Shown: positions 1 through 12,500 of the stretch, piece after piece
Position numbering within the stretch: the first letter of the stretch is position 1
Layout: each line of letters begins with the position of its first letter
Source of the DNA: Apostichopus japonicus
Lineage: Eukaryota > Echinodermata > Holothuroidea > Aspidochirotida > Stichopodidae
Length of the DNA: 64,000 nucleotides
Assembly (NCBI RefSeq): GCF_037975245.1
Contig: NC_092576.1
Location: forward strand, 1,192,501-1,256,500
Reading direction: 5' to 3'
Program-made: the position numbers and the translations under genes
The notes under the pieces: generated by a model
Seen by the model: only the letters and a program-made list of their open reading frames with translations
Told to the model about the DNA's origin: nothing
Database searches by the model: none

Positions 1-132
1 TGTACACAAGAGGTATTGAGTGATTTTGATATTTCTAATTTATTTACTTATTGTTGTAGTGACTAAGGCGGGTAGTTCATTTTAAGCCCTCTTCTATGCA
101 ATTTATAATGGTGAATTGGTGATGTACAATTG

Positions 133-1325
133 TCATTGGTTTGATTTTAACATCGATGAGTTCGGCAGATGACAGTACTGATCATGATATAACATTGTCG
201 ACCCATCGAAGACGAGGTCTGCCAGGGCCCTGACGAGTACCGGCAGGAAGACCACCAATCGCAGCACGTGCAAAGCCACCCTGTCTTGCCGCATGTCCAA
301 GCCACATGGTTTTCCTACAAAATGATGTCGTTGAATGAGAAACACCACCGACCGCCATCATCTCATGCAGCCTATCGTTTCAAACATGGTCTTGCCACCT
401 GATTTTAAGCATCGCACGCCAGATTGAACTTCCCAGACTGTCATACTTCTTAAAACCACCTGACTTCAAAGTCAGTGTAGATGCACCATATAAAACCCTA
501 GATAGAATTAGGGCTTTAGCCAGTCTCACTTTCGTTTCGCTGCTAACACATTTACTATGTATGTACGAGCAATTACGAATAGCAACCTTCCCCATGCCGA
601 TGCGCATACTGATTTCTTTTCAGTCGCAGAGATCGTGACTGATTGTGACGCCAAGGTACTTGAACGATTGCACACGGAGGGTTGAGTTTTCACAAAAAGA
701 AATGGTATGATTGTCGAAAGTGCTGAATCTCAAAACTTTCAGTTAGCAGCGACTTCCAATGCAGGCGACCATTGGCATTGTAATATAGGTCTTCCACAAG
801 CATTATAACATCTGATGGGACACCGAGTACAGTTAGCTTTTGAATTAGTAAATGGTGGTTGACACTGTCAAAAGCTTTTTTATAATCAACAAAGACTGCA
901 TGTAGGTCCTGTTTCACTGTGAGATAAGCCTCAGATATACCCTTCAGAGTGTAGATAGCATCATATGTATCCTTTCCTTTCACGAAACGAAACTGAGTAG
1001 GTCTTCTCTATCGGCTGTCACATTTGCTTTGGAGCAATTTCAGGACAATCTTGCTCCCGTGACTGATCAAGGCTAGCGTCCGGTAGTTGTGACCGCAGTC
1101 ACCTCTATCGTTCTTCTTGTGCAACGCAATTTAAGCACTCTCCGTCATCGTTGGTGGCCACTTACCAGATTTCCAAATCTTACAAACAGCATTGTGAACA
1201 GCTAACAGTGTGTTGCGATCCTTTGAAGCCACTTTCAGGGCCTCAGCTGTCACTCGGTCGACACCAGTTGCTTTGTTGCTCTTCAACTTGTTGATGGCAT
1301 CAGCTGTATGATATCTTTGAGACAA
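133..1325 (-). pseudogene. Decayed non-LTR retrotransposon (LINE) reverse transcriptase
   Basis: Four minus-strand fragments lie in the order of a LINE pol protein: 1325-1131 (segment with NKLKSNKATGVDRVTAEALK, the usual start of the RT fingers), 983-690 (VFVDYKKAFDSVNHHLL, the RT palm motif), 607-380 (KVRLAKALILSRVLYGAS, the thumb and downstream part), and 348-133. Stops and frame changes separate them, and the YADD box is not readable, so the copy is dead. The pattern fits endonuclease/RT LINEs of the RTE or craniofacial-development-protein-2-like type, but the clade is not certain. It probably lies in an intron or upstream flank of gene 1. Confidence 0.85.
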
Positions 1326-1330
1326 GACGG

Positions 1331-3286
1331 ACTACATGGTGTTGTTACATATGTTCGCGGCGGTCGTAGCAGCTCAGAATTAAACAGAGTTACCGCATAT
1401 TCGTGCCACCTGTTTGTCTCATCCACAGCAGACTCAGGAACGAATCAATCTTTGTCTTTTACAGACGCCACTAGTGATCTAGGCTTTTACAATAATTTTT
1501 TTGTAGCCTTAAACAAAGTTTTAGGATCGTTCCTGTTATAGGCATCATTCATTTCATCAATGGTGTCATATAACCATCTTTCCAGATCAGTGTAGGTTAG
1601 TACTGTGCTAAAACAAGACTTTATTTTGCTGCATAGTTAACATTGAGTGAAACTAATTTCACAAGTTCGGGATGAATTGAATTGCAATTTCATTTGTTGG
1701 AAAGGGAAATTAATGGAAAGTTCTATTGACAGATACTCAGTAATATGAAATTTAAGTATTGCACACCGCCACAAAAATCATCTCAATTATTTTCTTCTAA
1801 CGCTACATACAGTTGTTTGAAGAGGCAGCTGCTCCCATGTTAAACAGTAAATTTCAGACCCTACTTTTCTTGAGAAGATGTAGATACCACCAGGAAAAAC
1901 TTCCCTTGAATGATCTATTAATTGTACAATTTGAAATTACAACTGGAATGTTTGCATAGCTGTTCATATCAGTTAAAGGCTAATCAAAGGGCCATGATGG
2001 CTTAGTTATGTTCCTTGAAAATAACATTACTATGATGATATCACTTTCCCGGTTAAAGCATTCAGTTTAAATTTTAACAACCTTTTAAGATGGAAAAGAG
2101 CAAATAATTTATGGCTAGAAAGGGATCAAACCAGTGACCTCTGGGTTATAAACCCAGTTCTGTACCAAACTTGATATCCAACAATCAGTTTGTAGCAATC
2201 CCTATATAGCCATTTCTTTGCTGGGGCCCCCAGTCAGAAGCCACAGTACCTTGCATACCATGTAAACATGGATCAGGTACAGGTTTTGTTCAATACAAGC
2301 CAGGAAGTTGCAGTGAAGGGATTTGAAGATAAAATCAGCTTTCTATATAATCATTTAAGATGTTATCTTGATGTGGTTTTCTCTTTGCAAGGCAAAAACC
2401 TTGCATTTGAGGTCAACAGAGATTGGGATATGAACATCTTTTAAACAGATATCTAGCGAAATGGAAAGTTGATGTTTGCCAAGTGGCTTCTTAATGAGTA
2501 CAAGATTCCTTTTGTTTTTGGTGGGGGTGAAGGTCATCTCAGTTGAAAATCTCAAGAGCTCTATCTAATAAAATGTAATTTGGCAAAGGTTATATATGCA
2601 AGACATATCATTGCTGTTATGAACTTTCTATTATTCATGCTGGAAAAATTTGGTTAAATTGTCCATAGAAATGACCTGGGTTGGGATGCTAATTGGAATT
2701 TGCATTGCTGTTGCAACCATGAACTGAATTTGCCGGATCAGCCATATAAAATATCTACATCCTGTATTTCCCAGAAAATCATTCTACAACAAAAGTTGCA
2801 TTTTGATGAATTCTAACTGAATGAAACATTGACAGCTAATCAAAGTTCGGAAGTATTTCAAATGTATGACATCTCAAGGATAACTTGACAAAAAGATGAT
2901 CATATGAAGCTTGTGAACAACATGTGCCCTGATGACATCACAGACTCCTGATGTGGTTCACTTTGTGGAGTAACAGAAGGTGAAGTTATTCAAAGTAGAT
3001 TACTTTCAATCAATCAACCATATCTTGACTTGGAGACAAACTATTGAGGTGCAGTTGTCAACTAATGGTGGGAAATAGTTTTCTTTAAGATAAGTGTGAT
3101 ATATTTTGCCATTCGGATATTCCTTTAATGGAATACTCAGGTTTGTATTCCTTATAATATATGACAACCACTGGAGGGTCACCACTCTGGTTTTCTCTAG
3201 TGTTTGCTAGTATTCATGACTACTCATTTTGAAAAAAAAGTTTATTGCAGGAAAATCGCTTTCTGGTGTGTTATCCTTTTTTGTAG
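1331..3286. other. Non-coding stretch upstream of the first visible gene 1 exon
   Basis: No open frame with a recognisable domain was found here. It holds AT-rich intron-like sequence and one tRNA-like relic near 2112-2184. The N-terminal part of the TIR-like domain of gene 1 was looked for and not found, so that exon probably lies before the window start. Confidence 0.5.
2112..2184 (-). pseudogene. tRNA-like relic, Ile(UAU)-like anticodon loop
   Basis: On the minus strand there is a good box B (complement of GGGATCAAACC at 2122-2132) and a 5-bp stem with a 7-base loop (2141-2157) whose loop would place UAU at the anticodon. The D-arm/box A side is degenerate and the acceptor stem does not pair well. 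It may be the head of an old SINE rather than a tRNA gene. Confidence 0.35.
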
Positions 3287-3506
3287 CTTCTGCTTGCATT
3301 TGATAAAAAGAAGACAGTTCTTCCTGTTCACATTGAAAGTGTAAAATTTCCATACGAGCTCAAAGACGGTGGTGAATCTCCATTACAACTTAAACTTGCT
3401 CACCACCTGTACATGAAACTGACAGCGAAGGACATGGAAAATGATATGAAGAAATTAATTGAGAGAATTAAAGGGTTGATCAGTCAAGAAGACAATCAAT
3501 CTACTG
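3287..3506 (+). CDS. Gene 1 exon A: C-terminal part of a TIR-like domain
   Basis: An acceptor (TTTTTTGTAG) precedes the exon and a GTAAGT donor follows at 3507; it ends in phase 1. The product opens with LLLAFDKKKTVLPVHIESV, the hydrophobic strand after a Lys run that is typical of the late part of TIR domains, and continues through amphipathic helices to KKLIERIKGLI. The BB-loop and catalytic Glu regions would lie in an upstream exon that was not found. TIR assignment rests on this half only; another Rossmann-like fold is possible. Confidence 0.6.
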
Positions 3507-6500
3507 GTAAGTGCTATTTCATCCAGTAATACACAAAGTTATAATTAACTGACAGCATTTCATGATCAGATAATTAATTGTGAGAATTAAAGAGTTGATC
3601 AGTCAAGAAGACAATCAATCTACTGGTGAGTGCTATTTCAGCCAGTAATACACCAAGTTATGGTCAGATAATTAATTCCAATCATATTCGTATTACGGTA
3701 AGTTGGTGAACCTAATTATGGTATACCGTTGAATTCATGAACAGATTTTTCCATCATTTAACTTACAACATCACAAGTTGAAGAGGTGTTAGGTATGTGA
3801 AGATGTGTTAGTGATCATAGTGGGAATCTCTGTTGATCCAGCTGGGAAAAGGGAGACTGTTGGAAGAATATATTAGTACATGTCATAAAATGTCACTTAA
3901 AGTCACTTACATCAGTCAAGGTTGCACTTGAAAAATATAAGAATTAAACAAAATTGTAATATAGAAAAGTTAATAGATGCTATAGTACTTGGGTTATCCA
4001 GATCTGTATTGCATGAAGAGCTGATGTCATCTTTGAATTTGACATACGGTTAATATAATAATTGGGCTCAAAATGCTAGCACAGCTGACTGTAGCATTTT
4101 GAGGTACCTGTCGATCATCACATTCCCACTTCGCCCGCCCCCTTTTTCTTCAGGTCTAATTTATAACAACGCCACTGGAATATGGCTGCTTATGCAACGG
4201 TTGGCTCTATTGCTTTGCCACATGTTCGTCACTGCAATCCTGAGTTTGGCATACATGATTGACTATATGAAGTTGACTTGTAGAGAAAAGAAGCAGGCTG
4301 TACCCTTTGCGTTATGTTCAGAACGTAGAATTACATTTCTTCTAAAATGAACAAACTGATTAATGATCAGGTAGTTTTTGATATGTCGGAAAGTATGTTT
4401 GTGTCCATATTGTTTCTCAAGGTGTAAACTGCCTATTAATGAATTGTCATTTTTTTTCAACAGAGTGCGACATTGTCAACAAACTTCAAGTTTGATCATA
4501 CTTGTCACCATAGTTTTGTCTCAATTTGTGCAATTAATTCTTTTGTCCTGTTTGACTTCAGCTACAGAGACGGATACCCAAGTCATTCCATTCTTATGTG
4601 CCTATTGCAAAATAATTTTTAAAGAGTCCTGGCAGCATCAGTACCACACAGAGACTGAAAAGCACAAAGGTAACATCAACATCAAAAAGGATGATGAAAA
4701 ATGGGCCTATGGAGAACCACCATTGGGCATCACCGATGGAAAGTTCGAGCTTTGTCCAAAGTGAGTGTTCTTTTCTCTATGTCTGTGGTATGGACATTAG
4801 TGTATGCAGCATGTGCTTGATTCTCAAGGCAGGATGTTTGGAGCCCTAGAGGGACACACTATTGGCATTTGCTGATATTTATTAGTTACCTGGTGGAAGA
4901 GGATTCAATACAGGAAGGGGGGGGGGAGCAAAACTTCAAAGTTCAGTGTGACATGGGACTTTGACACCAACAAAATGAACCCTGTGTGCATTCTGCATTC
5001 AAGGATTCTTGTAATTTTTTCACAAAACACCGCTCCCCGCTCTTCTGGCCCTGGTCGCAAGTTAGTTATTTGTTGTGTAGTCCTTTATTTACATTAACAG
5101 CCCCCTTTTTGGATTTAATACCATAATTATTTTATGGTACAACTATTTCTGTAGGTATACAGACATAGAATATATATCATAAAAGGTATGTGTGTATGGG
5201 TGCATCCCCTAGCTCGTATATATATATATATATATATGTTGGATTTCTGTGTAGGCAAAGAGAGGTCAAAGTCTGAAAACCTTGTCAACAACCACTTAGA
5301 ACCTGAGAATTTAGTAAGAATAAAAACAAAATTATTGAATGAATGTTTTTACAGATCACATTATTGTGTTTGAAAATCATCTGTCTAATTCAAGTAGGTT
5401 CCTCTTCATGCACTCCTGTCTTGAGACTGGCACCCACATTAAGAGATAACTATGGCTTCTCACTTTCCGAAGAGATGTTTCGGAGTGGGGAAGGTGGGTG
5501 GGCTTACATGAGGAAGGTGCGTGGTTAACAAATTCCAAAACAGGTACTGTATGTGGTTCTTTATAACACACATTTAATTTGTAGGAAACTAGAGCTGAGG
5601 AAGTGACTTTGCATGCTCGTTCACTTTGCTATTGTACGAGATGCGAGATATAGGGTTCTTGTCAGCAGCTAGCTGACCAGCAGGCTTGTTGGGATTCCCA
5701 ATAGTGGTTACAAAGTGTGGGGACAGCTAACCACTATATTTTGAATACAACAGGCTAAATAAAGAATAAGACTTGCTTTTAGAGTAAGTATGTAACTATA
5801 TTAACTCGGCCCTCAACATTTAAGTAAATATGCAACATGAGAAACTTGGCAACGTACACTTCAAATGAACGCACTGTTATACAATTATACTTAAAAACAG
5901 GTATCAATTTACACTTAATTGTGGGATAAAAGTTACATTAAGTAGGGAGTGTCAAGTGGCCTCAAGACTAGTATATTGTGCACATTAATAAAATAAGAAA
6001 TATATAGGCTTATCTGGCAGGCGGGTCTGTATCTTCCAGTAGCACTGTATTCCTGTCGGCTGTTTGCTTTGTTGTTGCTGGCTAGAAACTTCTTGACCAT
6101 GTGAATAAGTCCTATAGAACGTTTTTTTTTTGTCCCAAAGTTATTAAATTAAACGGTAGACACCCGATGACTGGTAGGCACCATAAATGATAAACAGGGT
6201 CAATGAATGTCAGGCAGATAACAGCTAGTACAAAAAGGGACGGTGGGCGATAGCGATAGATGAACTTTCAGTAAATAACAATTAGTTCAAATGGTGTCCT
6301 TCCCAAGGAGAGTAGAAAGTCCAGGTAAAATATTATCAAAACAGCGACTAAATGACAGCTCTCCGCTCCATCAATTCCATTAGTGTGAATAGGCACAGAA
6401 AACAAGATGTTTATACAATTTACAAATAATTCCTCCAGAAAAGTTAAGATACGTTTTCATCAGACAAGGTTGACAGCTTAGTTAACAGCAATTCTATATA

Positions 6501-9500
6501 TCTACACAGTGGACAAACTCAAGAGTGCCCATATTCTATTAATGCCCTGTTGACTGGCTCACTAGAAATCTGCATCTCTTTCTAATCTGACTCTTTCTTC
6601 CTGGAAGAAAGCTCCTAAACCGCAGCATATAAACATGTGACCAACTTAACTCCTCTCATTGACCCAACTACACCCTTGGTACCAGTAGAACCAATCAGGG
6701 TTAATCACCCAATACTACATTTGCATACTACTAATGGACACTCTGTCTCTAAGAAAAGGGCAGGAATTAAGTTGTGAAGTTGTTTACTACAGACAGAGCA
6801 ACAGGTAGAACAAAGAAGGTAATGTTTTCAAAGTTTAACTACTACTTATAAAGAGTAAAATGAACACAGCAGATGAAGGAGAGGAAGAAGCATGTATATA
6901 TATATTTACACTAGGCTTGGCGAATTGATTACGTAACACACAGGCTAATGTTCCAGACTAATAACATTGAAAGGTACAGAAGTTGCCAGTGGCGAAAAAT
7001 GAAAGGCAGTCTGACTAAAGGGCGGACTTTAGAATTTGAAGTCTGAGAGAGTCTACCCTTTCTTCTGTTAGGAGGACCCAACCCCTTTGTAGGTCTAATA
7101 CTGCTCCTAGGTACTTGAAATGTTGGGTTGGTGTCAGAGATGACATGTTTTCATAAATTATCCAACCTAGGACCTTTAGGAGGGAAACTGAAATCTGTGT
7201 CTCTCTCTGAGTCCCCCTTCCGATCTTGAGATGATCAATCAGTAGTCTTTGTAGGTGAATAGTAATGTGCCCTTCCTTCATAGAAACACTTATATGGATC
7301 TGGTTACCATAGTGAAGACCCTTAGTGCTGTGAAACTGGTAATCCACTCCGATGTGGTGGAGGCCAGAAACGATTGAGGAAAGTGTTTCTATCTGGAACA
7401 ACTTTGGTTTTACAAACTGTTTGATCATGGGTTTTATGTTTAGGATGGGCCTCCAAAGGTATGTTCTCTTCTTCGGAATCATGATGATGGTAGCGGAATG
7501 TAGTCCCTGTATGATTGGACCCTTCTGATGGATTCTTTTGGCAAGAGATCTCCATCTCCAGTGTCTGCCCTTGGTTCGGTTCTGAAGGAATTGGGATGGC
7601 TCCCCAATTGCCGGACAAAAGAGGTTTGGAGGTGAACTCTATGGAGTACCTGATGTTGATGACCTCCAGTACTACTAACTTGGATCTAAAAGGTCCCAAT
7701 TGCGGGCACATGTAATGAGTTGCTCCCTCCCCCTACTGGCAGGGAATCCCAGTGGGATGGGCATCCCTAGGGGCACTGTTGTTGGCAGTAACCTCTGTAG
7801 GAGCCTCTGTAGTTGCAGCTACAGTTTGAACCTCTGCCTCTCCCGGAAGTTCTTGGTTGGTCCTTGCCCTCGTTATAATGTTGCTTGCCGTAGACCTGCC
7901 TGCCCTTATAACCGGACTTTTGGTCTCCCAACGCCTTTGGGAATCCCCTACAATGGTAGCCGAGTGGCAACGGCTCCATGCTTTGCACGACCTTCGCATG
8001 CGGATTATATTGCTGGATCTGTGACCATGATATCTGTTTACTCCGGACAAAAGCCACCGTGCTCTCCACTCTTCTCCAGCTCAACCTCCTGGGTCAGCCC
8101 CTTCCTGGCTCTTAAAGCTGCTTCTTCCTAGCTGGTGGTTGGGTTAAGTTTTGCTGTTGCGTTGGTCTTGGCCTTTTCTGTTGTCTCGGGTCCAGTTGAT
8201 GCAGATCTTATACATTGCCTTCTCTGAACAGGTGTGGCACTGAGGGCACTTTCTGTGCTAAGAAACTGGTGGCAATTGGTACAGGAATTCTTCTATAAGG
8301 CTATCAAGAATGTTCAAAACATTAAAGATACACAAAAGATAAATCGATGTAGCTTTACACTGCTAGTTTGAACAGAGGATAACAAGCCCATAAATAAGTA
8401 TAGGAAATAGCATTTGTAACGTGATGTATCCTAACATGTAACATATATGGAGATAAAACATAAGGACACAAAATGAGTAAACAACTTTGGACAAAAAGTT
8501 TATCCAAAACAACATTTATAGAAAAAGGGTACTTAGTTGAAAACTGCTCAAAAAAGATGTTGGTAGGATTTCAAGTGGCATCCAGAAAAGCTCCAGAATG
8601 ATATAAATTGTGCTGTTTTCTGGTTAGCTCTTAAAATTTATTTGAAGTTGCCTTATTTGGAAAGTAAACACAGGGAAGTTGGCCTGATTTCTGAAAGTTG
8701 TTTTGCAAGTGATGGCTTCAATAATCACATATGGCATTCATTTTTTTAATTCCCAATGCTCAGGCAAAGTGGAGAGTGCCCTGGATGTTCACACGCCCAC
8801 TCCCAAAAGGAGCTTGATGAATGGAACAAACGACATGAATATCGTTTGGAGGCTGTATACAACTATCAACAACTTCATTCAGAAGATATGGCAGACCAGA
8901 CGGTCAGATCTTGCTTCTACATCTTATTCGTATGATGAAACAGTGTAACACTGTATTTGAGAACAAGTTTGATAAATAAATACCAAATAAGTAGATGGTC
9001 TGTAGTGACTGACAGTTACCTTGTTCTTAACATGTGCATTCTCAAATTTTGCTATCTGGAATTTTCTTGCACATAAAGAACAATGAAGGTTCAAATAATG
9101 CTGTTCTTTATTGCATGGTAACGATTTATGGTCGTTAAAGTGAAATGTGTTATCTCGATAGGAGTATTTTCAATCTCACTTTAGATATCCAAAATTCAAC
9201 CAGAGGAACACAAATGGTGGTCATTTTTCAATATATTACACAGACAAAATCTCAGGCTAAAAGGTGGATATTGCTCATCCCACAAGTAAGGACGTTGACA
9301 GACATGCTAGATGACCAGTGATGCCAGCACGTTGAAGAAACTGTGGAAATAAAGTTTCTTGTTTTGTTTCTTACAGTCAAAGTTGAAGACACTAGTCGAA
9401 AAGTATGATGAAGAGAAACAGAAGAATGACGGAGACATTATTTATGTTGACAAAATCTCGTATTTATCAGACAAAGATCAGACTATCGCCGAAGGAGGTG

Positions 9501-12500
9501 AAGGTTTCATATTTGTTGGAAAATACGAGGATGAGTATGTAGCAGTGAAGAGGATCGAGAAAATTCAGAGGCAGAAAGAACTATATACCATGATGCAGGA
9601 TAAATATATGAATAATGTTGTCAAGATGATCTGCATTGGAAAAGATACTTTCTTTTATTATGTGGTCACTCCACTATGTGAGTGTGACTTGGAATATTTC
9701 ATCGAGGCCGGCTCATCCCTTTCCCAGCTCCAACAGATTAAGCTCTGTCTGGACATTCTAAGTGGCTTGATGAGTCTACACTCTTTGGACATCGTACATC
9801 GTGACTTGAAGCCAAGGAATGTCTTAATAAGTAAGTAATATTGCACTAAAAGTTGGTTTTCATTGTTGTAGTTTAAATTTCTTGTAGGTCTAAAGTTTTG
9901 GTAAGGGAAGATATGTTTGTGGAAAAAAGGGGTGGGGGCAGCAGGGGGGCATGTACAGGAGCACTGTTATTTTGTATTGTGATTCTGGTTCAATTGTCGT
10001 CACAATGGCATGTGTGTTACATTGCCTGTCAACACAATAGCTCTAAACGGGGAATCCGGTGGGATCTCAAACTTGGCATGTTGATGTCCCACATTGAGTT
10101 CAAGAAGCCTATGTTTTCAGTGAAGGTCAGAGGTCACTTGAAATAGGCAGACTGGTATAGGTAAAAACCTTGTAAATATGATATCTCGAACAAGGGATTT
10201 CTATCTTTGTGTGTGAATGCCTGCCCCATGGTGCGGTTTGTCCTAGTAATTATGGTGGATATGGAAGGTCATCTGAGGTCAAAGTCTAAAAAGCTAAAGC
10301 TTTCAAACATGGTGTCGTAGAAATGGAATTTTATGTACATCTTATAGTTAGTATGTAAAGGCTTCATATTGAGAAGAATCCTGTTGTTTTTAGGTCAACA
10401 ATTGTTCAAGTTCATCAGATGATGAAGTCTGAATACTTTTTAAACATGATTTCTCAAAAGGGAAAATTTGAATGTATCTCACATGTAGTATTTGGATGCT
10501 CTTTATTCTGAAAATAAACCCTATCAATTTAATGGTAGGACAATGTTCATTTGAGGTCATCAGAGTATGATAACCTCTACCCTGTAAGTAAACAAAATAA
10601 ATAAAGTCTTATTGTCTTAATCTCAATTGGTACATTTATATGGAGCTCATGCCATTTAATAATAGTGTCTATCTATATAGCTATCGTCATCAGTTTAAAG
10701 GTTGTTATTGGCAAAGATTACAATTACTGATCATTGTAACAAAGTTGTCCAAGAGACAGGCTTTATTAAGTGTTGTCATAACTCGTAAAAAAGTAGATAT
10801 TGGGTCTGTTGGGATCAAGCCAATTCTAGCCAGTTAAAACTTCTTTGATCTTGCCAACTTCAAACTATTACTTAGTAGGACATACTAATAGTAACTATGC
10901 CATTGTTTAAACTCCTTCCTTTTTATTGCACAGACAAGAAAGGAGATGCACTGTTGACAGATTTTGGGATAAGCAGGAAGTGGACTGGGACATCAAAAAA
11001 TGTTACAGCTGCTATGGGAAGTCAGGGATGGTTAGCATCTGAATGTTTTAGTGCAGCTTCAGAACAAAAAGATATACCCTTATTAAAGGCATCAGATATT
11101 CAGGTAAACTAAAATCGTCAATTGAAGTTCGTTTCCATGTTGATACACTAGATAGTATGGCTCTTTCAATATTAATGAAAGCTGTTAAGTATTTTGTCCA
11201 ATCATTGAAAATGAGAGAAACTATTTTACAAACATTTTGAAATTAGGTTGGGTACCAGAGTTGTAGGGAATTTGTAATTTATTAGTAACTACTAACACCA
11301 AGTAGGATGTTGAAGTGGCTGCTGCAGCCAGGCTGTGTAGAGCTATATTTTATGCTATGCAGTTTTCACACACTCAGTAAATATCAAACAATAGGCGCTG
11401 CTGGTCTAGCAGTTAATCTTTATTTGTTTAATATTTACCCAGTCTTGCTGCAGGGGATTTTTTAGTGCTGACACTGCATTACTGGCCTAGAAGCCAGTTA
11501 CATTATAGAGCTTAGCGACCACATGTGCACGTGGGAGAGGCTGATAGGCTTGTTATGTAAGCTACAACTTGGTGGCTATCCACTTTGACACTTTTGCTCC
11601 TTTTGAGGTCAATATATAATCCTCTTCATTTTGGTTTGCACAAGTTCAGGTAACAGGTAATGTTTAGTCATCGTAACCACTGATGTTGCGTTTACTGGAT
11701 AAAATAAAGTTTACATAAATGAACTAAAAAATCAATGGATCTGGAGGGCTAAAAACAACATTTTACGAATATTACATAGTTACTTCAATTAATTTGTATG
11801 TTTTCACAGTTTATGCAACTACTAAGATTCTTTCTATTTAATGTGCATCACTAGACATTATCCAAATGCAATTTGCCCACAACAAATGAAAAAGAAACAT
11901 TGATAATGACTGACAAACAAGACAGATTTTACATCATTTATGTCCACAGGTTGCTGGATACCTAGTGTACTACATTTTGTCCAATGGTTTTCATCCATTT
12001 GATGCAACAGGCTCTTTGAATGCATTCCAGCTGCAGCAAAACATAACAGCTGGAAAGTTCCAGCTTCTTCATTTGGACAAATTTCCAAAGGAGTGCAAGT
12101 CTTTACTTACCAGCATGTTGGATAAGGATGTTAAGAAGCGACCCCGGATAGAAGATTGTCTCCACAAAATGAAAGGTGAAATATTTTAAGAAGTAAACTA
12201 TGCATTTCCATGATAAACATTAGAAGTGCACAGTTCGCAAAGCATATATATCGTGATACATAGTTGATACACTAAGCGACAGTACAGTAGGATTTATTAT
12301 ATTATTATAACAGACTAGACAGCTCTTTAATATTCAGCCTAACAGTTGCATTCTGAGTTGTTTTTTTGTTTAGATAAAAAACAGAAACAAACAACAAAAG
12401 CAACAAATGTTTGTACATTTACTGGACATGTGGAACCTCGAAAATATATCCAATAATGCTATAAGTTTACGGTGATATTACACTCTGTTCAGCACCTCGA

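Larger units (their letters stand above)
4761..8763. other. Gene 1 intron B-C (about 4 kb)
   Basis: The intron holds a (TA)n microsatellite at 5218-5238, unassigned AT-rich sequence from 5600 to 6900, and a minus-strand DIRS-like retrotransposon relic at 7015-8084. No coding exon of gene 1 was recognised inside it. Confidence 0.55.

Noticed and set aside
3570-3660. Extra TIR exon copy
   Set aside because: In the needed phase it meets TAA at once; only the donor is preserved.
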